This document shows positions 1 to 5,716 of a stretch of DNA of 15,188 nt, piece by piece; the stretch's first letter is position 1, and each line of letters starts with the position of its first letter. The notes under the pieces are model-generated. The model searched no databases. It had not been told where the DNA came from and worked only from the letters and a program-made list of their open reading frames with translations. Both the position numbers and the translations under genes were made by a program. Source of the stretch: an uncultured Agitococcus sp. (GTDB lineage: Bacteria > Pseudomonadota > Gammaproteobacteria > Pseudomonadales > Moraxellaceae); contig NZ_CALETI010000109.1 in assembly GCF_937920075.1 (NCBI RefSeq), positions 1-15,188 on the forward strand, given 5' to 3'.

Positions 1-138
1 ATGGCCAATATGGATGCTTTTGTTAAACGTTATAGTCCCTCGCCCCGCGCCTATTTAGTCGTGCCTATTGTGGGTGCTTTTTTTATTGATTTTGCCAATA
101 CCTTACTGATTCAGCTTTGTTTAAACCTATTCAGTTAG
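1..138 (+). CDS. gltS: Sodium/glutamate symporter GltS, C-terminal end only (5' truncated by window)
   Basis: The first 45 codons are open and end in TAG at 136-138. The peptide contains YLVVPIVGAFFIDFANTLLI, which matches the last transmembrane segment of E. coli GltS as I remember it (FLVVPMVGAFFIDIVNALVI), preceded by a matching ANM...ERF/KRY stretch. GltS is an inner-membrane sodium-coupled glutamate importer of about 400 residues, so roughly nine tenths of the gene lies upstream of the window. The ATG at position 1 aligns with an internal residue of the family (the Ile of AIANM) and is not the real start. The gene converges with the Sel1-repeat gene and overlaps its end by 8 bases (131-138). 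No terminator is visible at this tail-to-tail junction. Confidence 0.85.
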   Translation: MANMDAFVKRYSPSPRAYLVVPIVGAFFIDFANTLLIQLCLNLFS

Positions 139-715
139 TCGTTTGCCATGCTTGTTTTATGATGGCTTGGGCTTGATGTTGGGCTTTTTGCAATTGCTGC
201 GGACTTAGCTGCTCTTGTAATAAAGCCTTAGCTTCTGCAATCATTGGCTGTGTGCGTTGGCTGTCTGCGACGCTCAACCAAGTCCACGATTGAGCCGCAT
301 CATGCTCTACCCCTAAACCAATACCATATAAACCTGCCACGGTAATTTGTGCAGGCAAATAGCCTTTTAATGCCGATTGGCGATACCAGTTTAGGGCTTT
401 TTCGTGGCTTTGTTTAATTCCCAAACCTTGCTCATACAAACCAGCCAAGTGGAATTGTGACTCCGCATCTCCACGTTGTGCTGCGGCATAAAACCACGTC
501 AAGGCTTGATCGTAATCTTTATTAACCCCTAAACCACGCGCATACATATAAGCCAAATTATATTGTGCGGTCACATCACCCACTTTGGCCAAACGTTTAA
601 ATTCAGAAATAGCGCGCGTATAATGACCTTGATGATATGCCAACAAAGCATCATCAAAATTTGCCCAAACAGATTGGCTTGATAATAACAATATCAACCA
701 CAAACTGCGCTTCAT
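131..715 (-). CDS. Secreted Sel1-repeat (TPR-like) protein
   Basis: The 194-residue product has an N-terminal signal peptide (MKRSLWLILLLSSQSVWA, cleavage likely after Ala18). Sel1-like helical repeats follow at about residues 46-80, 82-117 and 118-150, with the typical A.YNLA.MY..GLGV, A..WF.AAA and GDA.SQF.LA signatures. A Gln/Ala-rich helix closes the C-terminus. Such repeats form alpha-solenoid scaffolds that bind proteins; the partner cannot be inferred here. The protein should be periplasmic. I chose the ATG at 715 because the signal peptide begins there. A GTG three codons upstream (724) is also in frame, and neither has a strong ribosome-binding site. TATACT on this strand at 745-750 could be a -10 box, with no good -35. 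The gene follows the truncated hydrolase and converges with gltS. Confidence 0.8.
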   Translation of the reverse strand: MKRSLWLILLLSSQSVWANFDDALLAYHQGHYTRAISEFKRLAKVGDVTAQYNLAYMYARGLGVNKDYDQALTWFYAAAQRGDAESQFHLAGLYEQGLGIKQSHEKALNWYRQSALKGYLPAQITVAGLYGIGLGVEHDAAQSWTWLSVADSQRTQPMIAEAKALLQEQLSPQQLQKAQHQAQAIIKQAWQTTN

Positions 716-806
716 AGAACTCACGCAACTGCTAATAATTTTTTAGTATAGAACTTGCTTATCGTTGCTGCTTGACTGATTACACCTTAAACCCTGTCGG
801 TTTTTG

Positions 807-1457
807 TTAATAATGCTCGGCATGACAAGCTAAAACTTTTCCTTCCTTGCCTATTTTTATGACTAAAATAATGCCCTCGAATTTTTCGAGCATAATTGGC
901 CACAAACGTTCGCCCCCAAAACGCCAAATATTGGGTGCTAACAAGGGTAAATGGAACATCCAAATATACCAAGAGTGGCTAAATTGTTTGGCTAACTGGC
1001 CAACAGCTTTGGCATTAGGTTGGCTGAGACGCTGACGCATCCAATATCCCATATGATCTAAACAAGGGCCTGATGCACTGGTATAGGAAGCAATACGATC
1101 TTGTAAACTAGGTTCAGTAACAGCTTCCCACGTTTGAATTGAACCCCAATCATGGGCAACCAAATGCACTTTTTGATTGGGGGCTAAGGTGTCGATCACT
1201 GCTTGTAAATCTTGGCGTAAATAACTTAAATCATATTGTTTAATGCGTTTAGGAATCGTTGACTCACCAGAGCCACGCACATCATAACTAATCACATAAT
1301 AATCGTTGGCTAATAACTCCGCCATTTCTTGCCAAATTTTTGCTGAATCAGGATAACCATGAATCAATACAACAGTGGCTTTGGCCGTTTTAGGATTACC
1401 CCACGTATAGGCAGCTAAGGTAACACCTGCGGAAGGGATAAAATGCTGAGGAGTCAT
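807..1457 (-). pseudogene. EphD-like alpha/beta hydrolase, C-terminally truncated
   Basis: The 216-residue reading frame begins like the hydrolase half of EphD-type proteins (epoxide-hydrolase-like alpha/beta fold, often fused to a short-chain dehydrogenase). Visible features are the oxyanion-hole motif HGYPDS (33-38), YDVRGSGES (58-66) and the nucleophile elbow AHDWGS with Asp103 as nucleophile. The match runs through SYTSASGPCLDH (124-135) and the cap region to about residue 195. The last 21 residues (KIGKEGKVLACHAEHY end) look like unrelated read-through, and the stop comes at 807-809. The remaining lid, catalytic acid, catalytic His and any dehydrogenase domain are absent, so activity is unlikely. 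The ATG at 1457 has an upstream GGTG ribosome-binding site and looks original. No other frame downstream restores the missing part, which argues for deletion or recombination rather than a frameshift. A CTCGAA/TTCGAG inverted repeat (876-890) sits at the junction. Confidence 0.7.
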
Positions 1458-1662
1458 AATTCACCATAAAAACATTAATCAATGTAACAGTCAATGATGT
1501 GCTTTTAATCAGGTAAAAGTCAATAGAGCATAAGAGCAAACGCACTTAAAAACCTAGTACAGCGAGAAAGAAAGCCTCACTCCATCCTACGAAGTATTGA
1601 GAGAGAGAAGCTAATTTTTACTCATAAATTTTGCTTTATTTTTAAACACATATTAGCGATAA

Positions 1663-1757
1663 TCTGATAATGACTACCTTTTATCAGATAGTTATCTATA
1701 TCCTTCGCTAAACTATGGCGTAATAGTCATAGTTTATGGATATCTATTGATAAAAGC
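1663..1757. repeat. Paired, partly exclusive inverted repeats upstream of the cyclase cluster
   Basis: TCTGATAA (1663-1670) and TTATCAGA (1681-1688) form an 8-bp perfect stem with a 10-nt loop. TAAACTATG (1709-1717) and CATAGTTTA (1728-1736) form a 9-bp perfect stem with a 10-nt loop. The second stem continues outward with interruptions: ATATCC (1698-1703) pairs with GGATAT (1738-1743), and CTTTTATCA plus ATAG on the left pair with CTATTGATAAAAG (1745-1757). The TTATCA segment at 1681 can therefore pair either with the first stem or with the long second one. This looks like a degraded palindromic element or a switchable RNA leader; the sequence alone does not decide. Confidence 0.6.
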
Positions 1758-1786
1758 AGATGAATAAAAAACAAAAATCAGTGTTT

Positions 1787-1802
1787 GTTCAAGACATTGA
1801 AC
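1787..1802. promoter_or_regulatory. Operator-like dyad GTTCAA-N4-TTGAAC
   Basis: GTTCAA (1787-1792), GACA, then TTGAAC (1797-1802) is a perfect 6-bp dyad about 94 bases before the first cyclase start. Its size and position suit a dimeric repressor or activator site, but I cannot assign a regulator. A TATATA/TATAAA stretch (1826-1833), flanked by AGTTTGCA direct repeats, is the best -10 candidate downstream; no good -35 accompanies it. Confidence 0.3.
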
Positions 1803-1895
1803 TTACATAGCTTAGCCTAGTTTGCATATATAAAGTTTGCAAAAGGCGTAAATCCGTAGGGTCTGTTGGATTTAAAAACAACATAGGTATTTATT

Positions 1896-3152
1896 GTGTT
1901 GAATGTTCCCCCGTCTTCGCCATCTTCTACAGCAGAAGCACCTGCTCAGCTTATCTCGCCGAAGACCTTAGCTTATATTCACCAATTGCTTAACGACAAA
2001 CCATTGTTTTTTTATTTTGAAAATGATATCGAATTACGTTTTTATGCCAAACGTGCCGAAGAATATCGTCGTTTGCTTTCTTTAGGTAAGCTTTTATTTT
2101 TTGTGCTGTACGGCATTATTACCTTTATTGCCCTTGCCATATTTCCTGAATCAGTCATGGCAGAAGAGCAATTTATATTTAAATATGTTTTAGTTCCAAT
2201 CGGTTTATTGCTGTTATTAGTCTTACTCTTGGCAGAACAACCGCTTTTTCAAAGACACTACCAATGGCTTGCCACGCCAATCAGTACGCTCATCTTGTAC
2301 TGTGTCATGCTTGCCAGTGTCAGCAATATTGATAGCACTTTTGCTCAACATGCCGCCTACGATGTAATGATCATCGTCACCATCATTAGTTTTGGCTTAC
2401 GCGTACAATTTCCCGTTTGTTTATTAATTGTCTGTTTGGCTGCTATTTTAACGGTATTAACCACAATCAGCTTAAATTGGAAAATTGATTGGTTTAAATT
2501 TACCCACTTTTATGGCTTAGGTTCAACTATCACTCTGCTGATCGTTGCCTTAATTGAACGCCAAGAACGTTTTGCATTTTTGCAAGAATTGTTAGTTGCT
2601 CACCAAACTGTTGAACTTGATCGTCTAAATCGTGCTCTTGATAAAATGTCACGCGAAGATCCATTAACAGGTTTAGCCAATAGACGGGCTTTTGATGATG
2701 TCTTAAATCGGGAATGGGAGCGCGCTCGTCGGGAACAACAAAGTATTGCATTACTATATATGGACGTTGACTTCTTCAAACTCTACAATGACACCTATGG
2801 TCATAATATCGGCGATGTTTGTTTACGTCGTGTAGGGCAAACGCTAAAACAAGCCTTACGCAGACCCACAGATTTAGCTGCTCGTTATGGCGGAGAAGAG
2901 TTTGTTGTATTATTACCTAATACTAACGCAGATGGTGCTACTGATGTTGCTCAACGCATTATCAAACATATTGATGCGCTAGCTTTACCACACAGTCGAT
3001 CTAAAGCAGCCTCACATGTCACCTTAAGTATAGGTATTACATTTACTATTCCACAAAAACAACAAACACTTACTGAGTTTTTAGCCAAAGCTGATGCCGC
3101 ACTATACAAAGCTAAAGAACATGGTCGTCATCAATATCAAATGGAGATTTAA
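1896..3152 (+). CDS. Membrane-bound diguanylate cyclase (GGDEF), first of three paralogues
   Basis: The 418-residue protein makes cyclic di-GMP from two GTP at the inner membrane. A soluble N-terminus (1-60) carries a motif shared by all three paralogues (F..F...IE..F.AKR..E, about 38-56). Five or six hydrophobic segments follow (about 61-83, 95-113, 126-145, 153-194, 206-220). A short helix (IERQERFAFL) then leads into a coiled-coil-like linker and a GGDEF domain from about 255. The active site is complete: DPLTGLANRR (255-264), metal-binding Asp300 in MDVDFF, and GGEEF (332-336). R323-P-T-D326, five residues before GGEEF, is the I-site for product inhibition. No EAL domain is present. The start is GTG with AGG 8 nt upstream; a TTG one codon later is possible. 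The next cyclase begins 36 bases downstream, so the trio is probably co-transcribed. Confidence 0.9.
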   Translation: MLNVPPSSPSSTAEAPAQLISPKTLAYIHQLLNDKPLFFYFENDIELRFYAKRAEEYRRLLSLGKLLFFVLYGIITFIALAIFPESVMAEEQFIFKYVLVPIGLLLLLVLLLAEQPLFQRHYQWLATPISTLILYCVMLASVSNIDSTFAQHAAYDVMIIVTIISFGLRVQFPVCLLIVCLAAILTVLTTISLNWKIDWFKFTHFYGLGSTITLLIVALIERQERFAFLQELLVAHQTVELDRLNRALDKMSREDPLTGLANRRAFDDVLNREWERARREQQSIALLYMDVDFFKLYNDTYGHNIGDVCLRRVGQTLKQALRRPTDLAARYGGEEFVVLLPNTNADGATDVAQRIIKHIDALALPHSRSKAASHVTLSIGITFTIPQKQQTLTEFLAKADAALYKAKEHGRHQYQMEI

Positions 3153-3157
3153 TGATA

Positions 3158-3189
3158 TGATGTTAACTGCAGTACCCCTGTTATCATCA
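3158..3189 (+). promoter_or_regulatory. Hairpin abutting the start codon of the second cyclase
   Basis: TGATGTTAAC (3158-3167) and GTTATCATCA (3180-3189) pair at 9 of 10 positions around a 12-nt loop, ending on the A of the ATG start of the second cyclase. No Shine-Dalgarno sequence is visible before that ATG and no alternative in-frame start lies upstream. The hairpin could limit initiation or couple it to the first cyclase; this is inferred from position only. Confidence 0.35.
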
Positions 3190-3674
3190 TGAATCTAGAG
3201 GGTCAGTTACGCTCTTTACTGAATCAGTTATCGCAAGATAGCTCAGTGGCTACTTTTGCCCAAAATTTGCTCTATACCAAACCCATTTTTGTCAATTTTC
3301 GTCCTGACATCGAAAATGCTTTTTTAGCAAAACGTACCTTAGAGTTTAGTCTCATTTTTCGTATTGCTAGTTTTTTGTGGTTAACCTTATACCTTGTTAT
3401 CTTGTCAGGCTCTTATTATCATTTCCCTGAAATATTTAAAGATAAAGCTTATATTATTTGGCAAAGTGCCTTTTTAAGTGCAGGAATTGTCATTTTTGCT
3501 AGTTGTATTTGCTGTTTTATTACTAAGACTCATGCATTTATTCATCAATATATTGTAGCACCCGCAATCACTCTACTTCTTTATCAACTTTTGGTTGGTA
3601 GTGTTGCCCATGCTGACAATGAATCGGGGCTATATGCCTCTTCTCTGTCCACGACAATTTTTGTAAGTTTATGA
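3189..3674 (+). pseudogene. N-terminal sensor fragment of the broken cyclase
   Basis: This is the 161-codon open part left of the insertion. Residues 1-151 are genuine; the last ten (SLSTTIFVSL) are encoded by the end of the insertion sequence, and the stop TGA at 3672-3674 lies inside the element. It holds the soluble N-terminal motif (KPIFVNFRPDIE and AKRTLEF) and hydrophobic segments at about 56-76, 91-111 and 118-140, but no catalytic domain. If translated it would be a membrane stub with no enzymatic role. Confidence 0.85.
3634..3642. repeat. Target-site duplication, left copy (ATGCCTCTT)
   Basis: ATGCCTCTT directly precedes the left end of the element and is repeated exactly at 4870-4878. 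Nine bases is the length I associate with ISAba1-like elements. The perfect match shows a simple, single transposition event. Confidence 0.95.
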
Positions 3675-4869
3675 AAGTAGGCGTTTTTTATTTGAAGGAC
3701 TAATTTCATTAGGGGTTAAGAATAGCAACAGCAATAAGCGTAAGTGACGCAAAGAGTCTGTTTGATAGTGCAACAAGGACTCTGTTAAATAATCCAAGCC
3801 ATATCGAAAGAAGCTTTTCTCTAGACGACCATGTTTTTTAATCACTAAAGGTTTCACTCTCTTGTGCTGCCATTCACCGACTTTATGCGCCCACGCTAAT
3901 GCAATGGCTAAAAGTGCCATCATTTTTTTGATGCGAAAATAATGGGTTAAGTGCATATCCTCAAAATGAAAGCCGCGCCCTTTAAGACACTGAAATAAAT
4001 GTTCAATCTGCCAACGTAAGGCATAAATATCCATGAGATTAGCACAGGTCATATTACTTGCAACAATCAGCAATTCCCCAGTCTCTAAGCGCAAAGCACT
4101 CAAATAAACAGACGTTTGACCCACTAAACGAGGTTTGCGTAAACAGCGTAACTGTCCTACGGTTAAATCACGAAAAAAATCACTCAATGGTTGATGATGT
4201 GGCACATTAAGGCATTGATTTTGTTTAACCCGAATAAAAAAAGGAATCTCGTGTTCTGTCAGCCATGACCACCATTCACCCCCGATAAATTCTCTATCTC
4301 CTAAAATCCCCTTGATATTATTTGTCCCAAATTGTTTGATAAACCGATTGATTAAGCAGATGCGCTCTCGCTGATTGGAGTTACCTTGTTTATTCAACAC
4401 TAGCCAATACACAGGAATCGCCACACCTTGATATACCACGGCCAAGGTTAAGAAGTTAATGTTTGTTTTTCCCCATTGCCAATTCGTACGGTCTAAAGCA
4501 AGGTAGTAGCCATTCGCTTCAAAATCGAACAAACTCATGATGAGCTGTGCGATATGGTCGTAGTTAAAAACTACTTCGGCAAAAAAGCGTTGGAGGCGAC
4601 GGTAACGTGATTGTGGTGTGGCTTCACTGCTAAAGGCTAAGGCTAACTGTGTGAGGTTGACTTGTTTTAAGCGTAATAAGCTCAACAACATCCCAGCTAA
4701 ACAGGTTAAACGGCTCTTGTTCAAGGGTAAATAGTGCTTTAGACTGCCTACTAGTCCGTCATTCAGGTTCATAGCATCACTTTTTTTCTTGGTCGTTAAA
4801 TCGTGATGGCCTGAATGGCGGCTACCTAACTCATTTTCAACTCAAAATGCTTTTTTGTCGTGTACAGAG
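3643..4869 (-). mobile_element. IS4-family insertion sequence, ISAba1-like, 1227 bp
   Basis: The element is bounded by 15-bp terminal inverted repeats that differ at one position: CTCTGTCCACGACAA at 3643-3657, and the complement of CTCTGTACACGACAA at 4855-4869. Perfect 9-bp direct repeats flank it. The CTCTGTACACGACAA end is what I recall for ISAba1 of Acinetobacter, whose outward promoter at the transposase-upstream end is known to activate neighbouring genes. It contains one transposase gene on the minus strand and no cargo. Its transposase-upstream end faces the catalytic half of the cyclase, the orientation in which such elements drive flanking genes. Whether it is a named element needs a comparison with ISfinder. 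Confidence 0.93.
3669..4772 (-). CDS. IS4-family DDE transposase
   Basis: The 367-residue protein cuts and joins the ends of its own element. The catalytic triad is visible: Asp94 in LALDRTNW, Asp159 in LGDREFIG, and Glu257 in the IS4 signature Y-(2)-R-(3)-E-(6)-K (Tyr250, Arg253, Glu257, Lys264). The general course, including KGRGFHFEDMHLT and KKHGRLEKSFFRYGLDYL, follows ISAba1-type transposases as I remember them. The length is in the family range and the frame is intact, so the element may still be mobile. The ATG start at 4770-4772 has only a weak upstream ribosome-binding site (GTGAT), which would fit low expression. The stop lies 26 bases inside the left end. Confidence 0.93.
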   Translation of the reverse strand: MNLNDGLVGSLKHYLPLNKSRLTCLAGMLLSLLRLKQVNLTQLALAFSSEATPQSRYRRLQRFFAEVVFNYDHIAQLIMSLFDFEANGYYLALDRTNWQWGKTNINFLTLAVVYQGVAIPVYWLVLNKQGNSNQRERICLINRFIKQFGTNNIKGILGDREFIGGEWWSWLTEHEIPFFIRVKQNQCLNVPHHQPLSDFFRDLTVGQLRCLRKPRLVGQTSVYLSALRLETGELLIVASNMTCANLMDIYALRWQIEHLFQCLKGRGFHFEDMHLTHYFRIKKMMALLAIALAWAHKVGEWQHKRVKPLVIKKHGRLEKSFFRYGLDYLTESLLHYQTDSLRHLRLLLLLFLTPNEISPSNKKRLLS

Positions 4870-4883
4870 ATGCCTCTTATAAT
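4855..4883 (+). promoter_or_regulatory. Hybrid outward promoter at the IS/target junction
   Basis: TTGTCG (4855-4860), within the terminal inverted repeat, is followed by exactly 17 bases and then the consensus -10 hexamer TATAAT (4878-4883). The -35 comes from the element. The first T of the -10 is the last base of the target duplication and the rest is original cyclase sequence. Insertion at this exact site therefore assembled a near-ideal sigma-70 promoter pointing into the catalytic half of the broken cyclase and the third cyclase. Transcription would begin near 4890. Confidence 0.6.
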
Positions 4884-5708
4884 ATTATTATCGCCATGAT
4901 TATTGCCTTAAATAGCTTAAGAATTGTTTGGCAAAAGGGGCTATTTATTTTAGTGTGTAGCGGCTTAATGGCCTATGCGACAGCTTTTGTCAATAATTGG
5001 CATATTCCTCTATTACCTGCTTTACATAGTTTTGTATTGATCGGTGTTGTCTTAACTAATATTACTTTTTTTATTGAGCGCCGTGAACGCTTTGCTTTTT
5101 TAAATGAAATTTTAGTCGAAATCAAAAGTCACGAACTCTCCCGTATTAATCGCCACTTAATTACCATTGCGCGTGAAGATGCACTGTCAGGTTTAGCCAA
5201 TCGTCGAGCATTTGACGACACCTTGATCATTGAATGGGATAGAGCACGCCGAGAAGAACAGCCATTATCTTTATTATTCATGGATGTTGATCATTTTAAA
5301 CTTTATAACGACACCTATGGTCACGGTGCGGGTGATGATTGTTTACGACAAGTCGCTAGTGCCATCAAAAAAGCGGTTCTTCGTCCTGCTGATTTAGCCG
5401 CACGCTATGGAGGTGAAGAATTTGTTGTCTTATTACCTGCAACCGATGCCTTAGGAGCGGAAGAAGTTGCGGAGCGTATTTTACGTACCGTTGATAGCCT
5501 AGCTATACCCCATAAACGTTCATTAGTGTCATACCATGTCACCGTGAGTATTGGTATTTGTACCATGCTACCCTCTGATAAAAATAGTATTGCCATATTT
5601 GTCGAAAATGCCGATGCTGCCTTATACAAAGCCAAAACATCTGGAAGACATTGTTTAAAACACTATATTGAACCACCTATGCTTAATAATTTTTACTTTA
5701 AACACTAG
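4860..5708 (+). CDS. Catalytic (GGDEF) fragment of the broken cyclase
   Basis: This is the part of the second cyclase right of the insertion. The longest open frame starts at a GTG inside the IS end (4860) and gives 282 residues. If the junction promoter is used, transcription starts near 4890, so internal ATGs at 4896 or 4968 are likelier starts; none has a clear Shine-Dalgarno sequence. The fragment keeps hydrophobic segments (about 8-22, 27-45 and 54-71), the ERRERFAFL linker, and a complete GGDEF domain: DALSGLANRR (107-116), Asp142 in MDVDHF, I-site R175-P-A-D178 and GGEEF (184-188). It could be a membrane-anchored cyclase without its sensory region. The stop TAG is followed after 8 bases by the third cyclase. 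Confidence 0.7.
   Translation: MYRDASYNIIIAMIIALNSLRIVWQKGLFILVCSGLMAYATAFVNNWHIPLLPALHSFVLIGVVLTNITFFIERRERFAFLNEILVEIKSHELSRINRHLITIAREDALSGLANRRAFDDTLIIEWDRARREEQPLSLLFMDVDHFKLYNDTYGHGAGDDCLRQVASAIKKAVLRPADLAARYGGEEFVVLLPATDALGAEEVAERILRTVDSLAIPHKRSLVSYHVTVSIGICTMLPSDKNSIAIFVENADAALYKAKTSGRHCLKHYIEPPMLNNFYFKH
4870..4878. repeat. Target-site duplication, right copy (ATGCCTCTT)
   Basis: This exact copy of 3634-3642 immediately follows the right inverted repeat of the insertion sequence. Its last base is also the first base of the junction TATAAT. Confidence 0.95.
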
Positions 5709-5716
5709 GGAATACT

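Larger units (their letters stand above)
1458..1895. other. 438-bp intergenic region between divergent genes
   Basis: The stretch lies between the truncated hydrolase (-) and the first diguanylate cyclase (+), so it should hold promoters for both. It contains two adjacent hairpin-forming inverted repeats (1663-1688 and 1709-1736), a GTTCAA/TTGAAC dyad (1787-1802), an 8-bp direct repeat AGTTTGCA (1819-1826 and 1834-1841) and a 16-codon open frame at 1760-1810. I see no protein-coding gene of normal size, no tRNA and no recognisable riboswitch. Confidence 0.7.
3189..5708 (+). pseudogene. Second diguanylate cyclase, interrupted by an IS4-family element
   Basis: Removing the element (3643-4869) and one copy of the 9-bp target duplication rejoins codon 152 (T + AT = TAT) without a frame change. 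This gives a 427-residue protein of the same length and plan as its neighbours (418 and 426). Around the junction the restored sequence reads GLYASYNIIIAMIIALNSLR, which aligns with the corresponding membrane segment of the other two (YDVMIIVTIISFGLR; YHLMMAIILMAFGLR). The N-terminal part has the shared F..F..DIE..F.AKR..E motif and three membrane segments. The C-terminal part has the GGDEF domain. Frame and active-site residues are otherwise intact, so insertion appears recent and the break is the only visible lesion. As it stands, no full-length product can be made. Confidence 0.92.

Noticed and set aside
789..806. AAACC-CTGTC-GGTTT followed by TTGTT as a terminator
   Set aside because: The stem is only 5 bp with weak A/T pairs, and no plus-strand gene lies upstream for more than 600 bases. 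It is too weak to call.
787..972. Minus-strand 61-codon frame overlapping the hydrolase end
   Set aside because: I checked whether it continues the truncated hydrolase after a frameshift. Its sequence does not resemble the missing part, and it overlaps the intact frame out of phase.
1530..1640. Possible c-di-GMP-I riboswitch before the cyclase genes
   Set aside because: A short AAAGCCTC resemblance exists, but the flanking conserved helices and the GGTAG...GG partner are missing.
3643..4869. Composite transposon or cargo-carrying element
   Set aside because: A single insertion sequence accounts for all the sequence between the target duplications. No second copy or passenger gene is in the window.
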